Assembly: GCA_015179045.1 (NCBI GenBank)
Contig: WHUZ01000051.1
Coordinates: forward strand, 62,001-126,000
DNA length: 64,000 nucleotides
From: Kalaharituber pfeilii
Lineage: Eukaryota > Ascomycota > Pezizomycetes > Pezizales > Pezizaceae
Direction: 5' to 3'
Positions within the stretch are counted from its first letter, which is position 1. Every line of letters begins with the position of its first letter. The notes beneath the pieces were generated by a model. It was not told where the DNA came from, did not search any database, and was given only the letters and a program-made list of their open reading frames with translations. The position numbers were made by a program, and so were the translations under genes. This document shows, piece after piece, positions 1 through 11,799 of this stretch.

Positions 1-963
1 AGTGAAGTGCAAAATTAACGGAGCCGAATGTCCTACCCGATGCCGAAGTATTGAAATATTTCTGTACTTCAACTGCAAATTCCCGCACCGCAGTATAAAG
101 TTCTTCTAAAGCAGAATCCAACTTGCATCTAAAATCCTCCGCTGTTAAATCTGAATGCAATGTGACCTCCAGCGATGCATCCTTATAGATATGGGCGTAG
201 AATTCACACGTGGCCATGCTATCAATAATGGTTGCAGTTGCCCATTCCAAATTTTCCATTAATTCAACGTAATTGAGGGCGACCTATCATCATGATTAAT
301 TCCAGCTTCATGCAAAATGATTTCATGACTAACGTTCATAATCATCCTAACACTAGCCCACACGAGAGCAGTAGTTTCAGGACTATGCTGTATTGCAACA
401 TCGACAATTGATGCGTAGGTCTCCAAGCCTTTTAGGATCCGACCTATCTTGTCCACTACAGGAACAAGCTCACCATCGCTCTTCTTGTATTTCCACTGCT
501 CCTCTTTGCATTTATCCTCAGCAGACTGTAAATCCTTGATTATAGCTTCAATAGCATTGCGTTGTTTGTTCTCTATCTTCTGCTGAGGAGTTGGAGGGTC
601 TGCTTGCTCCTCCGGTGAATGCGATGTACCGCATGACGAAGAATTTTGGTTGGTATGTAATTGTGCTGATTGTGGTGGTACGGGAGTAGTAACTGTGCAC
701 TCAGATGCCTGTGACTGTTCTTCTTGTGAGGTTATGCGAGGAAGAGCAGGCGTGAGCCTATTAATCGGGGGAGGGGCGCTGCTGGCTCTCAGGTTTCCCT
801 TTTTTCCGACTGGAGATGTCGGTCGAGATAGGTGCGTGTCAAGTGGCGGAGATAAAGTGTCGCGGGTTTTGAAAACTGCCTTGATCCCACGCCCGACATT
901 CAGCGCTTTGTTCTTCAAACTTAAGCGGAACCCCCCTGGACTTCCGGGCTCCGGATTATCCAT
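1..963 (-). CDS. STAND/NLR-like protein, N-terminal part (runs off window)
   Basis: The frame opens with ATG at 963 (MDNPEPGSPGG) and runs to the left edge, so only the N-terminal part is present. Residues 1-130 are Pro/Ser/Thr/Gln-rich and probably disordered. A charged, helical stretch follows (KIENKQRNAIEAIIKDLQ), then blocks 'GRILKGLETYASIVDVA' and 'TTALVWASVRMIMNVSHE', which resemble the N-terminal region in front of NACHT or ankyrin modules in fungal STAND proteins. Near 280-290 the frame must shift by one base: the first frame stops after 'SPSITLN', while the frame with 'VELMENLEWATATIIDSM' stays open to base 1. There is no room for a normal intron there, so this is a real frameshift or an assembly indel. 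The NACHT or repeat domain is not visible. The family call rests on motif resemblance only. Confidence 0.55.
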
Positions 964-1020
964 TGGAAATGCCGTGTCGGGGATTTCACACAATTCTCAG
1001 AGGTATTGAATGCGAAACTT

Positions 1021-2580
1021 CACAAAGGAGGCTGCCTATTTTCGATATGATGTTGTGGGCGACGATTAGCGATTCTTTATTCCCTTGCGATATTGGTAAA
1101 ATCCCGCATTTATTGTCATGAAGCAGTTTTCTCCTCCCAAGCTGCCATCCCTGAATCGTGGTTGGCTGACTGCATGCCGGACCCAGGACTCTTTGGCTAC
1201 TGCATCTCGGGGGTGCCGGAGAGTCTGGCAAATTATGCAGCGCCAAGGTACACACGTGCAGTTCCCAAGTTACGTATCCAGCTGCTGTGGAGCTCGAAAA
1301 ATGACATGGTTCAGTCTGGTGAACAGAAACCATACAATCTTTTCGACACATACAAACATGCAAGCACCGCAACCACACAACCATCACAAAACTCTCACAC
1401 CTGAAATTCTGTAGAATCATATACAGTACCTGGAAGAAAATAAACTGACCACCAGAATCTACTCAAAAGACTCTTGCAATTGTAAGATGTAAATATACAC
1501 TCTATAATATATAAAATACCAGACATAGGAAACTTGTAAGATGTTGCCTCAAGCTGGGACAGTGGAAGTGGTCGACCCTGCGGCAAGCTATCGAGCTTGT
1601 GGAGGTACTATCAAACTAGTAAAAAACTATAGCTATCAAGCTGGAAATATAATTGAAGAGCGATTGAGTTGATGAAGAGTAGTTATCTCATTGTATGGCC
1701 CATTATTTATTTATTGATTGTAGCACCCCTACTTAACTGGCAACTACTCGACGTGTACTAAGTTTGAGCCTACAACAAGTGCTGTTCTCTGTACAAATCA
1801 AGGTACTAGTACCTTGGCAGCTGCACGTGAGCACCTTAGCGCTGCATAATTCGCCGAATTTTCTCGAGTATGCATACTCGAATACTTTGGAAGCGGGGAA
1901 GTGTGCGGAAATATGCAGCGCCAAGGTGCACTCACGTGGTTCCTTTGGTTACTATTACTGTAGAACGCTCAAGCTTGAGAAGGCCATGGAGTTGCAGCTG
2001 GGCTAGAGACGCAACAATACTCGAGTAAACAATACTAGGATACTACTCTACCACATTTGACAGCACTCTATGGACGCTCCTTGACGTTTCACCAATTGCA
2101 ACTCGATGATTTTTTTTACTAGTTCGATGCCTTTTCAGCCAACTCCTCCTAACTTAGTCACTCTGCTAGCTCGATATGGATATAGCTCCTTCACCAACGG
2201 CTTCGATTTATTGGCTGCCATGGGGAAGCGACACCTTATTAATTTTCTTTGTATAGTAGCGGCTACTCTTTTATGATCGTGAGGGTCTTCCACGATTTTT
2301 GGGGTGGGGAGGGGACGATTTTATCATACGGCTCAGGAGGTAGGGGTCACGTAACACCGCATACAGGCTGCGACTTTGCGCGATGCTAGAGCCTTTCGGG
2401 TGGATGCAGTTTTTTTTTTTTTTTTTTTTTTTCAGTAATTCTGTCCTATACGAGGTTTTCATGTGTATCAGTCCCGCCCTGTATGTTAGTTTTTAAATCT
2501 GCGGAAAAATTATGTGCGTTCGTTCCCCATCAATAATTTCCACAAACTAATCGGCCTTTTTTAACACCACTTTTTGGTCC
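1021..2580. other. Gene-poor stretch with dispersed inverted-repeat arms
   Basis: I see no convincing gene here. Open frames on the two strands are short and lack family features. The stretch holds several copies of a roughly 26 bp arm containing 'CTTGGCGCTGCATA' in both orientations (1233-1258 minus, 1824-1848 plus, 1912-1938 minus) and a bare poly(T) run at 2410-2432. Confidence 0.5.
1824..1938. repeat. Inverted repeat / possible foldback or MITE remnant
   Basis: The left arm at 1824-1848 (CACGTGAGCACCTTAGCGC...) pairs with the right arm at 1912-1938 around a 63 bp spacer. The arms differ by one substitution and a 2-nt gap. Related arms lie at 1233-1258 (minus) and about 2581-2616 (plus), so the motif is dispersed and not a single chance palindrome. 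No target duplication was found, so the element type is not settled. Confidence 0.45.
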
Positions 2581-2759
2581 CACGTGAGTCCATGTGAGTA
2601 CCTTGGCGCTCCGCAACTCCACAGACTTTGCAGCATCGCCGAGCACAAACAAAGATAACAGCCAATCCAAGCGTTATGATTGCGCAAGGGTGGAGTATAA
2701 CCTTGGGCATCCCCCCCCCTGTGATTATGCGGGCGCGGAGTGCCATCAATCAAGCTTGT

Positions 2760-3007
2760 TCATCTGGAACGAGTGCGGAGTATGGAGACTGAAAAGTGGC
2801 CAGGGGGGGGCGGATGCTCGGAGGGACCCACCAGAAGGGAAGGAGGGCGGGAGTCCTGCTGGTCGAGATGCTGGAGTGGGTGGGGAGATGATGACTATTA
2901 GTCTCGTAAATTGTTTGTTCTATATATTTTCCTTTCCCTACCTCTCCTATGTACTTAATCTCGCCATAGCCCTTAGGGCGGCATGCGAACAAAGATTTTA
3001 AAAAAAA
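2760..3007 (+). mobile_element. 5'-truncated LINE tail, A family (248 bp)
   Basis: This is an insertion flanked by the 11-bp direct repeat ATCAAGCTTGT at 2749-2759 and 3008-3018. It ends with the A-family tail (GCCATAGCCC...GGGCGGCATGCGA) and a short poly(A). The first part is G-rich and resembles the 3' end region of the LINE fragment split around 23.2/27.4 kb, so it carries more of the LINE 3' region than most short A-tails. Confidence 0.8.
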
Positions 3008-3333
3008 ATCAAGCTTGTGACAAACGTTACTTTACTATGTTAGTGATTCAAGCGACAGTAGAAACCCTCCAGTCTAAGCAAGAGAAATATTCCGCTACAA
3101 CTAAGGTAGAAGAATTTTTACGGTTCATTATAGAAAGGGCAAAATGTATTCACTGACTACAGGATTTTGTAAAGTTTATCAACATATCGAAACAAACCCC
3201 GAGCTGCCGATAGTTTTCCGTTAATGCATAGGCCTAGGCATTGAGCCCTTCAATGTAAATATTCACTTTGCTTGGCATCCGATCGCCCTTTCACATGCTG
3301 CAAGGTAGCTGCATTCTTCAACTTGCGATACTA

Positions 3334-4231
3334 TGGTTGGGGACGGCTTTAACCGACACTATGTAACTCTTCAATTTGCTTACTAATACAGCCCTTTTTT
3401 TTTTTTTTTTTCCCTCGCCCTTCGTTCGCCGGCCCCCTACCGCACAGAATTCCACACCTTTCGCTCTCGCCCTCTTTCTACCATACAGAATACCACACCC
3501 CTCGCTCGCCCTATGCTATACGGAGCACTGGGTCCCTTGCTTTTCGCTTCCTCATGCCTTTACCTCACAGAATAGTGCGCATACCGCTCTTCGCTTCCTC
3601 GCCCTCTACTGTATGGAATACCGCGCTTCGCTCCATCTTCTACCATAGAGCACCATACATTCTCTCACAAGTATACAGCATATTCAGTGTGATACCTCTC
3701 AGTACAGTACCTGCTGCTTTACATTCTGTAAGTACTGCTTCTATCTTTCACTACTATGATCACTGTATGCGATTTCTTAATGCATACTCTAATGGATATA
3801 CTTATGAAATTAAACAGTTTCAGGAATATGTATATAGAAATCATCCGATAAAAGCAAGTGGTAATTACATGTACTCTTGCCCTGCCATGGCGAATAGCTG
3901 CATGCGGGGTCACGTGATAAAAAAAAAAAAAACATGTACTCTAGACTTTACTCTTTTAAGCAATTTTTCTTGCTTACTAATACATAATTTTACCTAATAT
4001 GTATTAGTAGTATGTAACTCGGTTAGGGGTCCCCACCAAAATTTACCTCTCTTTAACTTAGGATAACTTTTTTACAAAAATTCATAAAATTAGAAATATG
4101 ACATAGATTAATTCTTTACTCAATTCTCTTTATATCTATGAGCAGTTTTAAATTTTTTTGATTTTTGTTGCATCGGTGATCGGTGTTGAAATTTAGGATC
4201 AAAATGTGCCGGTTAAAGGTGTCCCCAACCA
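3334..4231. mobile_element. Non-autonomous Tc1/mariner-like element (898 bp, TA target)
   Basis: The left end TGGTTGGGGACGGCTTTAAC and the right end, whose reverse complement is TGGTTGGGGACACCTTTAAC, form inverted repeats of about 26 bp. Each end abuts a TA dinucleotide (3332-3333 and 4232-4233), the target duplication of the Tc1/mariner group. No transposase frame is present. The left part is pyrimidine-rich with degenerate repeats around ACAGAATACC. A B-family LINE tail has inserted inside it at 3878-3931, so this element is older than that insertion. Confidence 0.7.
3878..3931 (+). mobile_element. B-tail micro-insertion (54 bp)
   Basis: The 11-bp target duplication ACATGTACTCT lies at 3867-3877 and 3932-3942. 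The insert is one B-family stem-loop unit (starts TGCCCTGCCATGGCG, ends GGTCACGTGAT) plus poly(A). It matches the 3' end of the LINE at 23295-27417. Confidence 0.88.
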
Positions 4232-4428
4232 TACTAGTAGTCTTCAAATACGATAAGTAGCTAGCCACCTACCAGTGGCAGCCATACCAGCTTTCTAGCG
4301 GCTTTCCCTGCAGCACTTGCATATCTCCCTTTCCTCGCATAGACCCCTTTTACGGTATTTTCCGGGATCAGCAGCCTCGGAATACGAGCTTTTCCCAGGT
4401 TCCTATATAGTAAGGGACTCAAGGTGTA

Positions 4429-6265
4429 CCAGTACTGGATAGGATACGATCTGCGGATAGGAAGCGACCGGGATTAGAGTACCCTCCCCAACTACCAAAT
4501 GCAGTCAATATTTCACAGAATAGTAAATACATATATGTGATGCATTGAGTATGGGCTAAATTGAGTACGCTGATTTTAAATCTGCAGTCAAAAGTACCAA
4601 AAAGCTATATCTACAGCATCTACAATTTTATACACCTCACTACCTTGCAGAATACCCCCCTCCGGCCCTCATAAGCTTATACCCATTCTAAAATACACTA
4701 CTCGCCTGCCTACTGATGGCAACGGGGTTGTGAGGACTAAATTATAATATAAGGTTAGTAGAAGCTCAAGATCTATTGTATAGCATTGTAAGTACTATTA
4801 TATATATTTCCAAAAGTTCATATATTTTTCTAGTTATTAATCTCAATCTTATTTAGCTCTTCAGAGGAGGAGAATTGAAGATACCGGTTTGGAATCAAGC
4901 TCCATATATATTGGGTAGAAGAGTGCATGCAAATGCCACTACTTCTTCAGATATCTGAGTCTTTAGCAGCTCTACCTCCAAGAATTCAGCTATATAGGTG
5001 GCTCTGCTACCTCTTCTCCTCTCTAGTATTTTTCTAGCTCTCATCTATATAACTAGCACGGAGAGCATGGAAGGATGCTGTCAAGTGGTAATATGTGTGA
5101 ATTGAGACTTACACTGATGTGAGAATCACTAGAACATATGGGAGATAGTAGAGGAGGAGCTCGATAAAGTAAGGCTTATGATAATTTGAATACAAGTAAT
5201 TCTGGCTATAATAAACCTCTTTTTAGTGAAAAACTCACTGTAGTGAAGGGATGGGCCAGATTTTTTATGTATACAGGTAAAGAAATTGCGTTTGCTATAG
5301 TAAAAACTAGTTATAGTAAAGAAATCGGTCGGATTCTTACTTATATTATAACCAGAGTCACCTCTACTAGGATTGAAGTAGAACCTAGTACAAGAGCAGG
5401 TAGTAATATCTCATCAGTGATACAAGAAAACCAGTATATCCTTCTATTAAGAGTTAACAGGCAGTTACTGGTATTTTTTTATTAACTTCTTAAAAATAAC
5501 AGAAGTAGCTACTTAACCGAGCCAAAACAGTTAAATAGCTGTTGCTGGACTATGAGTCAAGTACAAACACTATAGCTGTGGCTATGATAAGTAAGGATGC
5601 AGTCAAGGATATGGGCAATAGTGTAGGCAATGAGCTATTGTGGTTAGGGTGAGGTGAGGGTTGAAGCTGATAGTAGAGTGGTGGTGCAGTAGAGCTTTTA
5701 GAGTTAAACTCTCATAGTACTAGAGCTGTGAGGTGTTTGGGAGAGAAGGTGCAGCATCTGCATGAGCTCCTAGATCTATAGAAGCCAATTCGCAGCCAGC
5801 TGGGTCAGAATGGAAGTTGCTGAAGTCACAATCCAGAGGTGACGTGCTTGAAGTCACTAATTTGAACTAAAAAATAGATTTAGGCTCTATATAAGAAGGT
5901 ACGTACAGTGCTATAGTGCAAGCCTTGAGCTTCTGCTAATCTCTTATCATACTATAACACTGGAGGCACCACTGCCAGCAATGTACTAGTGGGTGGAATG
6001 CTGTAAGATGAGTATGAGCTCGTGAATGCTGGAGGGGGGTATTCTGCAAGGTAGTGAGGTGTATAAAATTGTAGATACTTTAGATGTAGCTTTTTCGTTC
6101 TTTTGACTGCAGATTTAGAATCAGCGCACTCAATTTGGCCCATACTCACAGCATCGTATATATGTATTTACTATTCAATGAAATATTGACTGTGTTGGTA
6201 ATTGGGGGAGGGTACTCTAATCCCGGTCGCTTCCTATCCGCAGATCGTATCCTATCCAGTACTGG
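4429..6265. mobile_element. DNA element with ~290 bp terminal inverted repeats (1.84 kb)
   Basis: The two ends are inverted copies beginning CCAGTACTGGATAGGATACG, each next to a TA dinucleotide (4427-4428 and 6266-6267). Homology between the ends extends inward to about 4715 on the left and 5975 on the right, with scattered mismatches. The roughly 1.25 kb core is AT-rich and has no recognisable transposase; a 99-residue frame at 5186-5485 has no family features. It is most simply a non-autonomous, long-TIR Tc1/mariner- or foldback-type element. Confidence 0.7.
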
Positions 6266-6396
6266 TATGGGTTAATACGGCGATGCGGATGACGAATAAA
6301 CCTCTCAACATCGGAAAGCCAGTCTTGGGACCAGGACACCGCATAGTGGGAAGGAAAAGTTATCTATGCGGTAATATAATGAGAGCCATATTCGGA

Positions 6397-6461
6397 AATT
6401 TTTTTTTTTTTTTTTTCTTTTTATATCATTAATCGCTTGCCGCCCTATGGGCTACGGCGAT
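6397..6461 (-). mobile_element. A-tail micro-insertion (65 bp)
   Basis: The target duplication GCCATATTCGGA lies at 6385-6396 and 6462-6473. On the minus strand the insert starts at ATCGCCGTAGCCC and ends ATTAATGATAT followed by poly(A), i.e. one A-family stem-loop unit. Confidence 0.88.
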
Positions 6462-6473
6462 GCCATATTCGGA

Positions 6474-9322
6474 GAAACGCTGGTTATGCCAATCGCCAGG
6501 GCAAGCGGTCAGCCGTAGTAAGGGTGGGTAGTTTCGTGATGTAACCAGGACGAGTTGTAAAGCTTGCGGTATTGGAATTCAACCTGCTAGCTTGGATCGT
6601 TAAGTAGTCGAAGTGAGGACCAGTCGAAGAGTTTCATTTCCAGGCAGAGAAAGTATTCGAGTATATAATTCGCGTACAAGAGGGGTAACCACCAGCGAGC
6701 TAAGCTTGCCAAGAATCACTTCCCTGTTGACTTCAACAAGAAGTCTCTACCTTTGCAGTTTGGCACTTTTCTTCTCATTGCTGCACGGCAACCTGTCACG
6801 TCACTCGACTCACCACCCTAAGGCTATAATTAAGTTGTACTCGATTTGTTTACAGCAGGTTGCGGGAATTCGTTGTTAAAAGAGTCAAGCAACCGATAGA
6901 ACAAGTTCTGGTGCGAATGAACATGGCAGTTGTGAACCTTACAGCGACAGCCATATACTACCAGCCTCCGTAAAGCGAAGTAGTAGTCGATACAACGCCT
7001 TAGCGGAGCAGCAACCACAACCACGGGCGAGATAGAGTCGCGGCCCATCGCAGGTACAATATATACTGGGAAGTCCCAACCGTTACTTACATCTCGGAAG
7101 GCAAAAGTTGCCCATTTATTCTAGCGGTTACTGCATATTGAGTGGACATAGTCATGGCAGCTAAAATCTGGCGCAATTATTGAAGTAGAAAATAATACAG
7201 AAAACATAGCGATTGCCGTCATAAGTACATGGACTTCATCGATACCTACCTTCTATGGAAAATGTTTTGCGCAAACGGGAAAATTATGCAAGGTCATCAA
7301 AAAGCAACTGTAGGTGAGGTGGAGGCAGTGTGAAGCTGCGTGTAAATTCTTGGTGATGTGGATGTTCTAAGAAGCAGTTGTCACTACCTTTACAGTAGCA
7401 ACCATTGTCAGATATCCCTGCTGAATGTAGACCGTGGTTATCTCATTGCCGCGGTGGGGGGGGGGAGGGGGTCCGCGAGTTTTCATTAATCCTTATTTTA
7501 TTCCAGCGACAATTACTTATATATAGAAAGAATTTACTCCGCTCAAGTGATGGAACTGCGTTACAGCAAGGGCAATAGACTGGAACGGGATATAGGTGTA
7601 CTGAACTTGTGGACAGTATGGATTCTTATTTCGCCGACTGGTACCACCCCGAGCTAAATTAAAACATTCCAGCGCTTTTATTTCACGATGCCGAGAACCA
7701 GAATTAATTACCACGAAGCAGGAAGGTGGTCTTGATTATTCTCATACCAAGCACATAGGGTATGACACTAGGGTCTGATTGCGCGGTGCGCCATGAGTGC
7801 TAACCAGTTAATGCCATTCCGACGACTCTCACATTGACACCGGAATTGTATTTTGAATATATACAGTGGTAAGTATGCATTGTTACTTTCATCTACTATG
7901 AAGAAACGCTTTTTCCATATAATTCTGAAGCAGCGTACGTCTGTATGCTATGTAAGAAATGGTACGATTATTCAGATGTAACGGAATGAGATAAGAGCCT
8001 ACATTATCACCCGACAATGGTAGCTAATGGATTTGTTGGGTAGAAGTAATATCAACTCTGCTAGTTACGTGAATCCAGGACGTAAAAGATAATCCACCAG
8101 CGGGGCCCACAAGCACATATTCAAATCTGTCGCTCGGGTTTCTTGGCCTTGTGCTCGTTACGGGAAATTGAAATTAACTTCATTAAATATTTTTTTTATT
8201 GCAGAAAAATTGCCGAGAAAGCCCAACACTTAGCGTTGTCACACGTAACTATTTCCGGATCCGATTCACTCTTATCGTTGACTACAGTAAAGCAAATAGC
8301 ATCATTACGTTCCTGTCGTACAAAATGTGCAGGCTTTTCCGGCACTGCTGACATGCATACAAACTATTCCTCTAGATGCCTCAGAGCCTCATCCCTCCGT
8401 CACCTACAATCGTGAACATTCAGGATTTTTTTCGCTGAACCCAGGATACGTGATAAGCGAAAACGACAATTTCTTGCATATCTAACCTGCAATAACTAAT
8501 ACAGACAGAACACAATATAAACTTGTTTTCATTGTTTGGTAGAACTATCTGAAATGGTTGCAAAAGAAGCGATATTAGAAATCCAGCTATCTCCTTTCTT
8601 TTCTGTCGGGAGCTCCACATACGCTTAATCCCTAGATCCGCATAAGAGAAGTTCTCAGTCATCAGGTATTTTTCTTGCTGAATAAGACAATTTATGTGCC
8701 GCGTTAAAAAGTTTAAAATACCTAGTTTTAATGGCATGTGATATACATATTGAGATCAATAGAATCTCAGGTAGGATCATTGATACATGGTGACTCAGAG
8801 TATTCCAGTATAGGGTTTGTATACTGTATACTAAATATATACTACTTTTAGGCTACAGATAGGCCTAGAAAATGCCCGGAGGATAATTTTCTATATTCTC
8901 CTATGCTCTGGCTTTAATTTTAGCCCATTTGAGAATCATTTGCACCCGCAGTAATTTTCGTTGTGGCCTCCGAAAGTGTTCAGTATTCCAAATGGGTTCA
9001 ATATCCCAGTGGCGCCCGTTATACCAAGTTGAAGCTTTTCTTCCTTTGAAAAGAGTAAAACTTCGGAATGAACTCCCGCTATTCTCTTATGTGGAACGTT
9101 GTGCTATTGTAATATCCAGACATTGTTCCATGTGTCTGATAATCCGCAGCAAAGGACTGAGGGTACTACTGAAACTAGTGGAGGACAGAATGGTTTGTTG
9201 TGGGAGTATTCATCTGCCGTTAACTGGTTCTATCTGTGATTGTCGCATCTTTTACTGGCATTGGGATTACGATTGATCATGAAGGGTAGCAGCTTAAAGA
9301 CAGGTTCATGCGTACGGGTTTC
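6474..9322. other. No recognisable gene
   Basis: Only short open frames without family features occur, and base composition is unremarkable apart from a G-rich run at 7452-7470. The stretch 8920-8955 is similar to 19085-19120 (TTGAGAATCATTTGCACCCG against TTGAGAATTATTTGCACTCG), so part of it is an unclassified dispersed repeat. Confidence 0.5.
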
Positions 9323-9336
9323 GACCCAGTGTTCCA

Positions 9337-9397
9337 CTCGCCATAGCCTTACAGGCGGCATGCGAGTAATGAAAAAAAAAAAAAAGAAAAAAAAAAA
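9337..9397 (+). mobile_element. A-tail micro-insertion (61 bp)
   Basis: The 14-bp target duplication GACCCAGTGTTCCA lies at 9323-9336 and 9398-9411. The insert begins CTCGCCATAGCC and ends GCGAGTAATG followed by poly(A) with one G. Confidence 0.9.
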
Positions 9398-9521
9398 GAC
9401 CCAGTGTTCCAGCACTGCACTTTTGGGTTGCATTATGAGTCGTAATAACAGGATGTATGAAAATGCATATTTCAACTCAACATGAATGTGTGCTCGCTTG
9501 GGGATAGGGATGTTGGACAAT

Positions 9522-9586
9522 TTTTTTTTTTTTTTTTTTTTTTTTTTATATCAGTGATCGCATACCGCCCTATGGGCTATGGCGAT
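9522..9586 (-). mobile_element. A-tail micro-insertion (65 bp)
   Basis: The 13-bp target duplication GATGTTGGACAAT lies at 9509-9521 and 9587-9599. Read on the minus strand, the insert begins CGCCATAGCCCATAGGGCGG and ends in a long poly(A). Confidence 0.9.
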
Positions 9587-10199
9587 GATGTTGGACAATG
9601 AACAAGGGATTGAGCGTTCTTACAGGCAATGGTGGGCACTGTTTCCTCCCGTTTCATGGCTAATTATAAGAATCATGGACTCTGTAAACTACATGCATTG
9701 AGAACTACACAAAATGGCAAAGGGCGATGATGTAGGAGAGATTTAATTTTACTAGGGGAACTATGGACCTTGGGTAATATACTGAAATTAGGAAATAGGT
9801 AATAGTAAATGATGGAAGAACGTCATGGTCTCTGCCAAAGGTTGGTAGTCTGTATGCGAGGCTACATGACCAAAAAAAAAAGGGGAAAAAAAGAGCAACG
9901 TGGACATGAGGCGAAGTCAGCCGAAACGGTTTATGACAATAAGTGAAAGAATAATATGGAAAGCTCTAGCAAATTTGAAGTGGCTTAATGCTTATGTGCC
10001 TAGTTATTGCAGAGACAGCGTGAACGTCTATCAGCGCATTACATCATCGCTGGCACGATCAAAGAATGCCAGAGCTGCGACCAAAAGGCACCGATATTAT
10101 CTCAAAAAAGATGTAGAGGTATTTATTCTTATACAGATTCGAACGGGCGTCTTGTCGGAGTGAAGAAAAGAAAATTTGTCCAACACATGGACCAAACCT

Positions 10200-11690
10200 C
10201 ACTGGCAGAACCCACAACGACCCCAGAGGGCACCAGAGCGGTCCGACCGAACATGATGACAGTAGCATATCAGAACGTGGGAGGTCGGTACTGGGGACGG
10301 ACCTCGCATTGCAGGAGGCAGCGGACAACACGATAGACATCATATTCATAGGGGAAAACTGGAGAGCCCCTGAGGGAGGGCACGATATTTCACCCGGCTT
10401 ACAACACAGTACACACACCAAAGGAGGATCGGAAAGTAGCAGCCTATGTGAGAAAGGACAGGATGGAAGGAGTGAAAGTGGAGGGAGGGACGGCCACGTT
10501 TTTTTTTTTTTTTTTTTTTTTTTTTTCACGTGACCCCGCATGCAGCTGTTCGCCAAGGCAGGGCGGGACGGCCACGTAACGATACACATGAAGGGAAGGA
10601 CCATCACCGGGATTGGTCCAAAAAGCAGGACCAACAGGGCATCCAGTTAAAAGACACACTGGGGGCTCGGGGCTTGACTCAACAGATGACGAGAGGCACG
10701 GTGACCTGGACGAGAAACATAGAAGGCCAGCAGAGGACCGCATTGCTGGACCTAGTCTTCACGAGGTCCGGAGACTGGCGAAAGCTCACACTCACGTGGA
10801 TCATCGGTGCGGACCACGCGACGATACGCAGGAGACTTCACACACAGGACAGAACGAAGACCAGGACAATCAAAACGACAGACTGGGACCAGTGGGAAGA
10901 GTACCTGGACACATGCGGGGACATACCCCTCGCCGAAGGCGTAGACGCAAGCGAAATGATCCAGGACCTGAACAGCAGATTGACAAAGACCGCCAACATA
11001 ACGGAAAGGTCCAAGCGCTGGTTCAACAAAGAGGTAAAACAAGCCCGAAAGATGGTGAGGAAAATCCTACAACCAAACAGCGGAGCCTCCAAAGAGACAC
11101 GCACCAGAGCCAGGAGAATCCGAAGAGACATCATTCGGGAGAAAAAGAGCCAACACTGGGAGGAATTCCTGGAGGAGGACAGAATCACATCGCCATGGGA
11201 CGTCTTCTGTCAGGCAAGAGACCCATTTCGGGCGAGGGAGTTAATGGGAATTGCGGGGACGGACGAGGAGATCGCCCAGTCGCTGATCGAGCGAACCATG
11301 ATAACCAACGGGGGGACAATCACATCCTTCCGACGCCCAGAGAAGCCGCTAATGGACCGTGACACATCCAGAACGGGGATCGATAGGGCGCTATCGAGAG
11401 CGAAACCGAAATCAGCTCCGGCATACAATACAGACGACTGAAACTCATCCGGAAAACCACGCTATGGCGAGCACTCCGAGAAAGGATAGTCGACTACATG
11501 AACGGAGAATACAACTTCGCCAGAGGCTTCGACGTGGTAATGGTCCTCAAAAAGGAAGGGACAGGAGCGACCCGGGGTCATGGAGACCAATCACCCTCCT
11601 GAACACGGTAGCCAAACTGGGACAGAAAGTGGTGGCGGACATTCTCCAGACCAAACACGAACTATTTCAAGACCAACAGTATAATGATCC
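10200..11690 (+). pseudogene. LINE endonuclease-to-RT relic (A family)
   Basis: Broken coding sequence of a non-LTR retrotransposon. Blocks in several frames match the order of an APE-type endonuclease and the start of RT: 'VAYQNVGG' near 10270, 'DIIFIGENWRAPEGG' near 10340, the endonuclease C-terminus 'ALLDLVFTRSGDW' followed by 'GADHATI' near 10740-10830, a long linker open at 10530-11441, and RT motif 1/2 'SWRPITLLNTVAKLGQKV' near 11575-11630. At least three frame changes separate them. RT motifs A-C and the 3' tail are missing. A B-tail copy interrupts the endonuclease region at 10500-10564. A second fragment of the same family lies at 19385-19690. Confidence 0.8.
10500..10564 (-). mobile_element. 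B-tail micro-insertion (65 bp)
   Basis: The target duplication GGGACGGCCACGT lies at 10487-10499 and 10565-10577. On the minus strand the unit begins CGCCCTGCCTTGGCG and ends GGTCACGTG followed by poly(A). It sits inside the LINE endonuclease relic. Confidence 0.9.
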
Positions 11691-11799
11691 AATCCCAAGC
11701 TCTAATCCAAGACGTCCTAGCTCCAATCCCAGATTGGCAACCAACATATAATGTACCAATACTTGTACATATGTAGCTTGCCTTAACACCTCAGCAACT

